From assembly GCA_964467635.1 (NCBI GenBank), contig CAYXRN010000001.1, positions 1-64,000 on the forward strand: DNA of 64,000 bases, in the 5' to 3' direction. Under the pieces are notes generated by a model that had not been told where the DNA came from, searched no databases, and worked only from the letters and a program-made list of their open reading frames with translations. Shown piece after piece: positions 35,135-42,776 of this stretch (within the stretch, counting starts at the first letter, position 1; each line of letters starts with the position of its first letter). A program made the position numbers and the translations under genes. The stretch is from FW021-bin31 sp964467635. Lineage in GTDB: Bacteria; Bacteroidota; Bacteroidia; Chitinophagales; Chitinophagaceae.

Positions 35135-36439
35135 ATGAAGAAGGCAAAGCCCGCCAGGGCTGAAAGCTGGCTTAAAGTAGTTTTATTTAATTTATTTATC
35201 GTTGCGCTGTTGGGTTTGTTGCTCCGGGCATTCCGCTTTACCTCAATCCCTTACCTTAATTATTCTAATATGATGGAAGCGCATTCTCATTTTGCATTTG
35301 GTGGATGGGGTTTTATGGCATTGTTCGTTGGTTTTTATCATGCTTTTTTAAATAAGCTTCCGATCCGTGGTAAAACCTATCTCCTAATTTTCGCGACCGC
35401 GTTGATTGCGGTTTGGGGCATGTTGTTTAGTTTTCCTTATAAAGGTTACGCGACGGTATCCACCGCCTTTTCTACGTTATATATTTTTGTAACCTATTGG
35501 TTCGCCATTCAGTTTTATCGCGATACAAAAAATAATACCCTTTCTATTGCGATGAAGTTTGCCCGAGCCGCGTTGATTTTTCTGGTGTTTTCTTCTATCG
35601 GCCCCTTTACCATGGGGGGGCTTATGGCTTCCGGAAACGGTGATGAGCCCTGGGTTATGAATGCCATCTATTTTTATTTGCACTTCCAATACAACGGTTG
35701 GTTCATATTTGGCCTGTTTGCTTTATTTTTTAAATGGATGGAAACACTTCGAATAGCCATTCCCAGAAAGCGAGTGATGTTATTTTACAGGGTGATGTTT
35801 TGGTCTTGTTTTCCGGCTGTGCTCTTATCGTTCTTGTGGTCCGGGGTCGGTACCATTGTTTACCTGATTGCTGGCCTGGCTGGATTGGCTCAACTGATCG
35901 CCCTGGTTCCTTTAGTTCGGATAATAAGGGATTGTAAAAAAGAATTAAACAGACACACCTTGCCGCCAGTAAAATGGATAGGGGTTACAGTGTTTATATT
36001 GTTTGTTGTCAAATATATCCTTGAATTTTTTGGGGCTTTACCGGTAGTGGTTGAATGGACATTTACCATACGGAACTTGCTCGTCGCTTATATGCATCTT
36101 GTTCTTCTTGGTGTGGTAACTGTTTTTCTGCTTTGTTATTTTATTCAGGAACGTTTGCTGCCTTTCAATAGGACTGTCCAGAGCGGAATTTGGGCGTTTG
36201 TCGCCGGATTTTTTATCACCGAAGTGCTTCTTTTTGCTGCGTCAGGGCTATGGCTTATAAACGATTATATTCCCTTTTTCAATACATGGATGTTTTTTTC
36301 AACCCTTCTATTGCCCCTTGGTACAGGATTGATTTGGACCGGCAGTTTAAATAAGATTGTTAATAGGCAATCTAAATACAACAATAGCAAAATATTAATC
36401 GATGGGCACAAACCACTTGCTCAAGAAGTACAACCGTGA
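35135..36439 (+). CDS. Polytopic membrane protein with conserved intramembrane histidines
   Basis: 434 residues with about 12 hydrophobic helices. No family is recognised with certainty. Histidines occur in or next to helices: EAHSHFAFGGWGF (His50, His52), His69, YLHFQYNGWF (His183) and YMHLVLLGVV (His321). This recalls NnrS or heme-copper-oxidase subunit I type proteins, but the pattern of copper and heme ligands of an active oxidase is not present. Heme or copper binding is a reasonable inference. It sits between the SCO gene and hemN in the nirK cluster and overlaps hemN by 38 bases. A role in nitric oxide handling or NirK electron supply is possible but unproven. Confidence 0.6.
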   Translation: MKKAKPARAESWLKVVLFNLFIVALLGLLLRAFRFTSIPYLNYSNMMEAHSHFAFGGWGFMALFVGFYHAFLNKLPIRGKTYLLIFATALIAVWGMLFSFPYKGYATVSTAFSTLYIFVTYWFAIQFYRDTKNNTLSIAMKFARAALIFLVFSSIGPFTMGGLMASGNGDEPWVMNAIYFYLHFQYNGWFIFGLFALFFKWMETLRIAIPRKRVMLFYRVMFWSCFPAVLLSFLWSGVGTIVYLIAGLAGLAQLIALVPLVRIIRDCKKELNRHTLPPVKWIGVTVFILFVVKYILEFFGALPVVVEWTFTIRNLLVAYMHLVLLGVVTVFLLCYFIQERLLPFNRTVQSGIWAFVAGFFITEVLLFAASGLWLINDYIPFFNTWMFFSTLLLPLGTGLIWTGSLNKIVNRQSKYNNSKILIDGHKPLAQEVQP

Positions 36440-37766
36440 GGTACCGCGTTACACCAGTTACCCAACCGTGCCTTTTTGGAGCGAAGAGGTAGATATGGAA
36501 GCGTACTTGAATGTATTTAAAAAAAACTTTGAGAGGCATAACGCGGCCTCTGGGATTTCACTTTATATTCATTTGCCTTTTTGCGAATCTTTGTGCACGT
36601 ATTGTGGTTGTAACAAAATCATTACCGCTAACCATGACGTGGAAGAAGGCTACTTAAATGCAATTATCAGCGAATGGTATTTGTATCGTAAATTAATGCC
36701 AACAGTGCCTGTTATACGAGAATTGCATTTAGGTGGAGGAACTCCTACTTTCTTCGCTCCAAAAAATTTACGCCGATTGCTGAACTGTATCTTTGATATT
36801 GCCGATATTCATCCTCATCGGGAGTTTAGCATAGAAGGACATCCGAACAACACCTCAGAAGCTCACCTGGAAATGTTGCATCAATTCGGCTTCACCAGGC
36901 TCAGCCTGGGTGTACAAGATCATGATCCCCGTGTTCAACAAATCATCAATCGTATTCAACCTTATGAGCAGGTACAAAGGGTAACAGAAATGGCAAGGCA
37001 AGCCGGCTTCACTTCCATTAATTACGACCTTATTTATGGTCTTCCATTACAAACCCTTGAAAGCGTAAGGAAAACGATATCAGAAACCATTGCGCTTCAT
37101 CCCGATCGCATTGCTCATTACAGCTATGCACATATTCCATGGAAAATCAAATCCCAACGGCTTTACGATGAAAGTGATCTGCCTTCTCCTGCATTGAAAC
37201 AGGAGTTTTATATGCTATCCAGAGGTTTGTTTATGAAGGCGGGATATAAATCCATAGGAATGGATCATTATGCCGTTCCGGAAGACAGACTCTATATGGC
37301 TTTGCAAAAAGAACGCCTCTACCGCAATTTTATGGGCTATACGACAGTTGAGTCCCCATTTATGGTCGGGCTTGGGGTGTCAGCTATTAGTGATATAGGA
37401 ACCGCCTATATACAAAACAGCAGAAAACTGGCACACTATTATAAAAAGTTGAACCAATCCGAGCTTCCATTTGCGCGAGGTTATCTTTTAACGGATACGG
37501 ACTTAGTTTTCCGGAATTATATAACGGATATTGCTTGTAAAGGTGCTACGACCTTCAGACCTATAGACCGGCCCTTGTTAGAAACCGCTGTTATGCCGCA
37601 ATTGCGTGACATGGCAGAAGATAAATTAGTGGAATTAGAGCAAGGGTCATTACGGGTAACAGAAACCGGCAGGCCGTTTCTCAGAAACATTTGCAGCGCC
37701 TTTGATTTACAATGGAAGCGGGAGCAGCCGAAAAGGGAGAATGTGCGTTTTAGCCAATCCATGTAA
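36402..37766 (+). CDS. hemN: Oxygen-independent coproporphyrinogen III oxidase
   Basis: 454 residues, radical SAM. The cluster motif is HLPFCESLCTYCGCN (Cys61, 65, 68, plus Cys70), the C-x3-C-x2-C-x-C form of genuine HemN. LGGGTPTF and the HemN C-terminal domain follow, so it is HemN rather than HemW. It converts coproporphyrinogen III to protoporphyrinogen IX without oxygen. Its place at the end of the nirK cluster fits low-oxygen expression. Starts 38 bases inside the preceding membrane protein gene. Confidence 0.92.
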   Translation: MGTNHLLKKYNREVPRYTSYPTVPFWSEEVDMEAYLNVFKKNFERHNAASGISLYIHLPFCESLCTYCGCNKIITANHDVEEGYLNAIISEWYLYRKLMPTVPVIRELHLGGGTPTFFAPKNLRRLLNCIFDIADIHPHREFSIEGHPNNTSEAHLEMLHQFGFTRLSLGVQDHDPRVQQIINRIQPYEQVQRVTEMARQAGFTSINYDLIYGLPLQTLESVRKTISETIALHPDRIAHYSYAHIPWKIKSQRLYDESDLPSPALKQEFYMLSRGLFMKAGYKSIGMDHYAVPEDRLYMALQKERLYRNFMGYTTVESPFMVGLGVSAISDIGTAYIQNSRKLAHYYKKLNQSELPFARGYLLTDTDLVFRNYITDIACKGATTFRPIDRPLLETAVMPQLRDMAEDKLVELEQGSLRVTETGRPFLRNICSAFDLQWKREQPKRENVRFSQSM

Positions 37767-37776
37767 CTCATCAAAG

Positions 37777-37812
37777 ATGCCATACCATTGCCCTAGTGCT
37801 TGTGTATGGCAT
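37777..37812. terminator. Hairpin between convergent hemN and thiamine pyrophosphokinase genes
   Basis: ATGCCATAC (37777-37785) pairs perfectly with GTATGGCAT (37804-37812), a 9-base stem with an 18-base loop, 10 bases after the hemN stop. No T run follows on either strand, so terminator function is only likely by position. Confidence 0.4.
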
Positions 37813-37893
37813 TGAATAGGGATTAAAATAGCGATATTTTTGCCCCAATGAATCTGCTGGTAGTTTAAGTTGCGAAAGCAGGAGGACGGGCAA

Positions 37894-38541
37894 TTATAGT
37901 TCTGTTGGATCGGGGTGGAACACCTGGAAGACAATGATTCTGCCAGGAGCTTCAATGGTAAAGGAGGCGCCCAGGGATTCATTCAGGGTACCCTGCCACC
38001 AGTGCCTCAGTATTCTGTTTTTTATGGGGTACATTAGGCCATGTGTCGTTATTTTAACGGGGTCGATACTGAATATGGAAACCTGCTGCCCTTTCACACT
38101 CTCAAAAGTATGGGTTGCCATCACCGGTGTAAATATACCGTAATTGGTTACCATTCTTACATTGACCTTTTTGACATATTTCTCCAGCAGTGAAATATTT
38201 CTAAGCGTGTGATCTTCTCTAAGTCCTGTTCCCCCGACGATAACGATGTCTTTTTTTTCTTGTTTTATGCAAAAATTTACTGCTTTGGTTAAATCATTGC
38301 TGTCTTGGTCCAGATCTGGATGGAGAATAGCTGAAAAGAGACGTTTGTTTTCCGGAGAAATGGAGTCACAATCTCCTACAATAGCATGAGGTTTTCCGCC
38401 TCTCGCAATAAATTCATTGGCTGCACCATCGCAACAAATAATGAAGTTGGCTTTTTCAATAATAGTCAGGGGAATTCGGTGGGCGGGAAAACGTCCATTG
38501 GCAATAATGACGCAGTCGGGATGGGTTAATAGGCGGTCCAT
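37894..38541 (-). CDS. thiN: Thiamine pyrophosphokinase
   Basis: 215 residues. Motifs CDGAANEF, VGDCDSI, DQDSNDLTKAV and GTGLREDHTLRNI define the thiamine pyrophosphokinase family. The enzyme makes thiamine diphosphate from thiamine and ATP; MenD in this window depends on that cofactor. Single gene on the minus strand with its own promoter; no TPP riboswitch was seen in its leader. Confidence 0.9.
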   Translation of the reverse strand: MDRLLTHPDCVIIANGRFPAHRIPLTIIEKANFIICCDGAANEFIARGGKPHAIVGDCDSISPENKRLFSAILHPDLDQDSNDLTKAVNFCIKQEKKDIVIVGGTGLREDHTLRNISLLEKYVKKVNVRMVTNYGIFTPVMATHTFESVKGQQVSIFSIDPVKITTHGLMYPIKNRILRHWWQGTLNESLGASFTIEAPGRIIVFQVFHPDPTEL

Positions 38542-38600
38542 ATGTTATAAAATGTGTCGTAAAACCAATTCATTACGAAGTATGGATTGGAGATAAGGCA

Positions 38601-38630
38601 CAAAGGTAGCGAATTAACCTGGTGTAAGAA
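38601..38630 (-). promoter_or_regulatory. Candidate promoter of thiamine pyrophosphokinase
   Basis: Minus-strand TACCTTTG at 38601-38608 fits the TAnnTTTG consensus exactly; TTC (one base off TTG) lies 19 bases upstream. Predicted leader about 50 bases. Confidence 0.5.
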
Positions 38631-39170
38631 TAGTTTAAGGAGGTCTCTGGCGCTATGCTTTACCTGTTAGCAAAAAAACGGCCTGGACACGGCATTTAAG
38701 CTATAAAATGGTTTAACCATAACCGGTGAGGGGCTTGTAGTCCTAAACTACACCCTCTGTTGAAGAAAATTTGTACCTTTAAATATTCTAATAACGAAGT
38801 AAAGAAAATTGCACCTTAACGGTGATTAAAAAAACAAGAAGAATTCGTTTGGTTAAGCAGATCACTGAATTTAAGCACGCTATTTGCTTAAAAGTTATTC
38901 GCGTTGTAAACTATCGCAGCGTTAATTTAGCTCTTTTGATTTTGATACTGGTTTTATGAAAAGCAAGTTACTCTAAGGTGCTCCTCCAGCCAAACCAGCC
39001 TTGGTTGAACGATGTGAAGAACTTGGTCAATTAGGTTCAAACATCAGTCGATTGTATTTCAGCAATAACCGAACATAACATAACCCCACTCAAGTGATCC
39101 TTAATAGAGGTACATGTATTTTGGTTTTCTATAATGACTTAATGGAAAGATTAGATTGCTGATAACAATG
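38631..39170. other. Long non-coding stretch with possible gene debris
   Basis: About 540 bases without an intact gene. Several short frames read like protein but are cut by stops; the longest is 38977-39078. No tRNA, repeat or terminator is obvious. The region may be a decayed gene. Confidence 0.35.
38977..39078 (+). pseudogene. Possible coding remnant, unidentified
   Basis: A 33-codon open segment between stop codons, with no ATG, that reads with protein-like composition (KPALVERCEELGQLGSNI). No family is recognised. It is listed as possible debris only; chance cannot be excluded at this length. Confidence 0.2.
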
Positions 39171-39178
39171 TATCTTTG
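39171..39178 (+). promoter_or_regulatory. -7 box before the DUF6787-like gene
   Basis: TATCTTTG matches TAnnTTTG, 45 bases upstream of the ATG at 39223. No clear -33 TTG is found at the expected distance. Confidence 0.4.
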
Positions 39179-39222
39179 AAACTTTAAATGGCTTCACAGA
39201 TGAGAAATATTAACCATATGCT

Positions 39223-39561
39223 ATGAAACGACTCAAAAAACACTGGAACATACAAACAAATTGGCAACTGTTCGTGATATTATTGGTTTTTTCGATTACC
39301 GGTTCTTCTTCAGCTTATTTGGCGGAGCCGGCTTTGGAATTCATTGGATTAGAACGCGATGATTTTTCCAAAGACTTTTGGTTTGGCGGTTTAATTTATT
39401 ATCTGCTTTATGTCGTTTTAATTTTTCCTATTTATCTTCTGCTTTTAGTCTGCTTTGGCTGGCTCTTCGGCATGTTTTCTTTTTTTTGGAATTTCGAAAA
39501 AAAAATGCTGAAACGGTTGGGTCTGGCGTTCCTGTTCAGGAATAGGACCAGGAAAAGTTGA
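39223..39561 (+). CDS. Small membrane protein, DUF6787-like
   Basis: 112 residues with two or three membrane helices. It resembles a Bacteroidota family of unknown function (DUF6787) in its pattern: basic start MKRLKKHWNIQTNWQL, VFSITGSSSAYLAEPAL, a central LIFPIYLLLLVCFGWLFG and the ending FFWNFEKKMLKRLG. No catalytic residues are evident. Monocistronic by position. The family assignment is from recalled pattern, not a search. Confidence 0.7.
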   Translation: MKRLKKHWNIQTNWQLFVILLVFSITGSSSAYLAEPALEFIGLERDDFSKDFWFGGLIYYLLYVVLIFPIYLLLLVCFGWLFGMFSFFWNFEKKMLKRLGLAFLFRNRTRKS

Positions 39562-39755
39562 TTCCGTTGTGGTACATAAACACCGTTGATGGCAAGTGCC
39601 TTGAACCAAAATAAGGAGGTTGTGTTTTCTCCGCCTATAGCACGAATATCAACTGAGTATCCTTTATTATACAATTCAACCTGGATTCGGCTAAAAATTA
39701 TCGGAATAAGTAACTTTAATTCCCAAATGGCCTTATCCTAATTAGTATAATTGTA

Positions 39756-39763
39756 TATTTTTG
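39756..39763 (+). promoter_or_regulatory. -7 box before the cupin gene
   Basis: TATTTTTG fits TAnnTTTG; TTA (one base off TTG) lies 20 bases upstream at 39733-39735. Start of transcription near 39770 agrees with translation from ATG 39793 and not from codons further upstream. Confidence 0.45.
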
Positions 39764-39792
39764 TAGTATTATTAACCATAAATAAAAGTATT

Positions 39793-40089
39793 ATGGAAGC
39801 AATAAGGGAACGCCCCTCACTTAAACCGTTGCAAACCGGTAGAGAATTCCAGACATTTGTTGTTACAGGAAAAGCAGGGATGCAAATGCCTCCACATATC
39901 AGTACCAAAGAGGCTGTAGTTATTGTCCGAAAAGGAGAAGCGATCTTAAAGATGGATGACCACGAACATAAGTTGACAGCAGGTGAAGTGTTTATTATTC
40001 CTGGCAGCAAGATACATTCGCTTTCTTTAAATAGAGATTTTAATGCGATAGTGCTTATGGCCAGAGACTCTCGGATTGAATTTAAGTGA
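39793..40089 (+). CDS. Small cupin-domain protein
   Basis: 98 residues forming one cupin beta-barrel. PPHISTKEAVVIVRKGEAILKM and the second motif LTAGEVFIIPGSKIHSLSL are recognisable, but the metal-binding pattern is incomplete (the first motif has His-Ile-Ser-Thr-Lys-Glu rather than the usual HxHxxxxE). Cytoplasmic, function unknown; such proteins may bind small ligands. The in-frame TTG at 39751 precedes the promoter and is not used. Confidence 0.75.
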   Translation: MEAIRERPSLKPLQTGREFQTFVVTGKAGMQMPPHISTKEAVVIVRKGEAILKMDDHEHKLTAGEVFIIPGSKIHSLSLNRDFNAIVLMARDSRIEFK

Positions 40090-40282
40090 ACTAGTAAGAT
40101 AATAGAGGCTGGCTTTAATATTTTCGTCATTGATCGCCTTCGATCATTGTCAGAAGTGAAATGAAGCCAATTTGACTATGGTACCTCTTTCCGACACGGG
40201 TATTTTTGTACGATCCATTATATGCGGCTCTATTGCCCCCAAAGGATGGCTGCTTATATCCAACAAAGGAAAACCGCTAGGT

Positions 40283-40774
40283 TTATGCTTTGCATAGGTA
40301 GGCGTCAATTTCTTTTGTTAGTTTAATGTCAATATTTTCCGGTAACCGGGCTTTCCTGAGTTGTTTGCCCAGTTTAACCAACCCCCAGAACACATCTGTA
40401 TCTTTTGGATAAGGTACTTGCAGGTTCTTTTCCAATGACGTTCTGTTTTTTTTACGGTAGGTAGGAGAATGTAAGACGGCGTAGCTGTAGTTTAAAAGAT
40501 CTAAGGAAGAGAAAACTTGTTTGAACTCGTCTCTCAATTCGCTATTGTTGTTGGCAAAGCAAACATTTCCGTTTTCCGGTTCCCGAACAAAAGTTAAACC
40601 TAGGCAGACTTCGATTTTATGTAAGAGGTCATTATTGAGGTGCTGTATTCCTGGCGTAGCACTAGTCAACTGTTGTAAAGCAGCAAACCCATGGTCCGCG
40701 TAATTGGTGTCCCATGTGAGCCGATCAAATAAGTCCTTGATGTTAAAGCGCGATTCATCTTCCATTGTAACCAA
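40283..40774 (-). pseudogene. C-terminal fragment of a type ISP restriction-modification enzyme
   Basis: 163 residues. From about residue 95 it matches the conserved C-terminal part of large type ISP restriction enzymes: LLNYSYAVLHSPTYRKKNR, VPYPKDTDVFWGLVKLG and QLRKARL, preceded by a segment like LNNDLLHKIEVCLGLTF. Intact enzymes exceed 1000 residues and carry nuclease, helicase and methylase domains; none is here. The fragment begins 17 bases after the TetR gene, so the rest appears to have been deleted. It could also be an expressed stand-alone domain. The family link is from recalled consensus. Confidence 0.6.
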
Positions 40775-40791
40775 ATTACTCCTCCAATTTC

Positions 40792-41370
40792 CTAATGGCG
40801 TTCAATCAATTTTAATATCGAATAGATCATATCGTCTCCGTCTTTCTTGATATCGAACCGGAAACCCGCAGCCTGCCATTTAACCATTTGCAGGTGGAAG
40901 ATGCGTAAAATGACATGCATTACTTCCTTGGTGTCAATTACCGTAGTAAAAACTTGCTTCTGTTGCCCCTCACGGATAATTGGTTCAATGTGTTTCATTA
41001 TCACCGCCATTATTCTCAATTTGTTTTGCCGGATCCGATTACTTTTTTTCATTAAATCATCGGAAAATATAGCCATCACAAAATGCGGATTCTCTCTGGA
41101 AAAAGAGAATTGGTTTCTAAAAAGCGCGGTGAATTTTTCTTCGGGTGTTTGCTCTGGAGCGATCGCTTGACTAAAGCGATCATCCATGTCATTTTCCATA
41201 TATTCTAACAGGGCAATGATGACATCCTCTTCGTTGGTAAAATATTTGGTGACTTCAGCTTCGGAACACCGCATTTTCTCTGTCAGGACCTGTACCGTAA
41301 GTCCTTTTACTCCGGAAGTCGTCAATATTTTTCCGGCAGCTTCTAATATGTCATATTTCTGCTTTATCAC
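40792..41370 (-). CDS. TetR family transcriptional regulator
   Basis: 192 residues. The N-terminal helix-turn-helix spans about residues 5-50 (ILEAAGKILTTSGVKGLTVQVL, ending in CSEAEVTKYFTNEEDVIIALL); the remainder is an all-helical ligand domain. It probably acts as a dimeric repressor. Neighbours give no clear target. An inverted repeat 24 bases upstream may be its own operator. Confidence 0.85.
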   Translation of the reverse strand: MIKQKYDILEAAGKILTTSGVKGLTVQVLTEKMRCSEAEVTKYFTNEEDVIIALLEYMENDMDDRFSQAIAPEQTPEEKFTALFRNQFSFSRENPHFVMAIFSDDLMKKSNRIRQNKLRIMAVIMKHIEPIIREGQQKQVFTTVIDTKEVMHVILRIFHLQMVKWQAAGFRFDIKKDGDDMIYSILKLIERH

Positions 41371-41393
41371 TTTTTCTCGCGTGAACCCATAAT

Positions 41394-41410
41394 CTTTCAG
41401 CCATTGAAAG
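41394..41410. promoter_or_regulatory. Inverted repeat upstream of the TetR gene, possible operator
   Basis: CTTTCA-N5-TGAAAG, a perfect 6-base dyad, flanked further out by AACCC and GGGTT. It lies 24-40 bases before the TetR ATG, a common position for autoregulation. Confidence 0.4.
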
Positions 41411-41665
41411 GGTTGGAATCCTTCATTTAAATAAATTTAAGGGGCTCCAATATAGCGAAAAAATGACTAATGAACAAGTGGCCAACAGCAGCTCGCATGA
41501 TCCAACCGATCATGCTGCCACTGTTGCTTGATTATTCGCCATTTTTGGGAAATCACCCTTGGTATCATGCTTCCTCTGGCTGTTTTGCCGGCATTTTATG
41601 GCTATTAGGTCCTTCCCGCTGTAGTTTCCACCTGGAAAGTGTAATTTTGCTGTTGTTTTTTGAAG
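41411..41665. other. Divergent intergenic region before menF
   Basis: About 255 bases between the TetR and menF genes. A 67-codon plus-strand frame (41470-41673) has no recognisable domain and is not called. No terminator or RNA gene seen. Confidence 0.4.
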
Positions 41666-42775
41666 ATGCATGATATGCCAAGCACTGATTCACAAACAAA
41701 TATCATTTTTCTTTGCCGATTACTTCTGCAAAAAGGCGTAGCCTTTTCCACGTATCGTTTTCCGGGTACCTCTGATTATCAATTGGCGGTGCAGGAAGAG
41801 ATATTAGCCGGAAATGACAGCAGAGGTTTCATTATTGCCCCTTTTAGTAAGAATGGGCCGGATGCGTCGGTCCGGCTCCAAAAGGTTGACAATAACGCTT
41901 TACAAGAAAAATTGTATCGTCATATTCTTGCGCTGCCTGATCGACCCATAAACTGGGGGGGGCTGCCCAGACCAATAACTCCAAGAGACTACAAGAAAAA
42001 AATAGATCAATATCAGGACTGTATCCGTTATCAGGGGCTGTTGAAAGCGATATTATCCAGAACAAGCATCATGCAAAAGCCACCTAAGTTCGATCTTTTT
42101 GACTTTTACGGTAATTTGGGCGATACCTATCCGGAGACTTTCGTTAGCTTGTTTTATCTACCGGGGCACGGTATCTGGACCGGAGCGAGCCCGGAACTTC
42201 TTATTAGAAGCGAAGGTCGCCTGCTGCACACCATTGCGTTGGCCGCCACGCTGCCCAGAAACGTTGAAGCCGCATATAAATGGCGAGAGAAAGAGCAAAA
42301 CGAGCATGCAATGGTTCAGCAACATATTGAGGCGGTTTTTGCAAGGAACCATTGTGCACTTGTCCATCGTAGAGGCCCCTATTCTTTTGAAACCGGCCAA
42401 GTGGCACATTTAAGAACCGACTACATTTATGAACGGAAAAATCAGGCTGATCTGCAAAAATTGCTGAGAGACCTGCACCCCACTCCTGCTGTGGGCGGAC
42501 TGCCGGTCGACCGTGCTATGGCTTGTATCCGCGACTATGAGGGATATTCCAGGGGTTATTACAGTGGTTTTCTCGGAGAAACAAATGACCAGGATTACGC
42601 CCATTTATTCATAAATTTGCGCTGCATGCAAATTGGGGAAAAGGAAATGGCTTTTTATATTGGTGGAGGCATATCTGCCGGTTCCGATCCAGAAGAAGAA
42701 TGGAATGAAACCGTACAAAAGAGCTTAACATTACGGAACCTGGTCAAATCAACTGTAAAAAGCATGCCGAATTGA
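41666..42775 (+). CDS. menF: Isochorismate synthase
   Basis: 369 residues, chorismate-binding domain. Active-site motifs: GASPELLIR, TIALAATLPR, HPTPAVGGLP and YYSGFLGE, then YIGGGISAGSDPEEEWNET. It converts chorismate to isochorismate, the first menaquinone step. The N-terminal part is shorter and less conserved, as usual. ATG 41666 (or 41675) is preferred over TTG 41660. Next to menD with a 1-base gap, which distinguishes it from siderophore or salicylate enzymes. Confidence 0.88.
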   Translation: MHDMPSTDSQTNIIFLCRLLLQKGVAFSTYRFPGTSDYQLAVQEEILAGNDSRGFIIAPFSKNGPDASVRLQKVDNNALQEKLYRHILALPDRPINWGGLPRPITPRDYKKKIDQYQDCIRYQGLLKAILSRTSIMQKPPKFDLFDFYGNLGDTYPETFVSLFYLPGHGIWTGASPELLIRSEGRLLHTIALAATLPRNVEAAYKWREKEQNEHAMVQQHIEAVFARNHCALVHRRGPYSFETGQVAHLRTDYIYERKNQADLQKLLRDLHPTPAVGGLPVDRAMACIRDYEGYSRGYYSGFLGETNDQDYAHLFINLRCMQIGEKEMAFYIGGGISAGSDPEEEWNETVQKSLTLRNLVKSTVKSMPN

Positions 42776-42776
42776 A

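Noticed and set aside
35135..36439. Heme-copper oxidase or nitric oxide reductase subunit I
   Set aside because: The histidine pattern does not supply the ligands of low-spin heme, high-spin heme and copper or iron.
38542..38600. TPP riboswitch in the leader of the thiamine pyrophosphokinase gene
   Set aside because: The predicted leader is only about 50 bases and lacks the conserved THI-box sequence.
41470..41673. 67-codon plus-strand frame before menF
   Set aside because: No family resemblance and it runs into the menF start in another frame.
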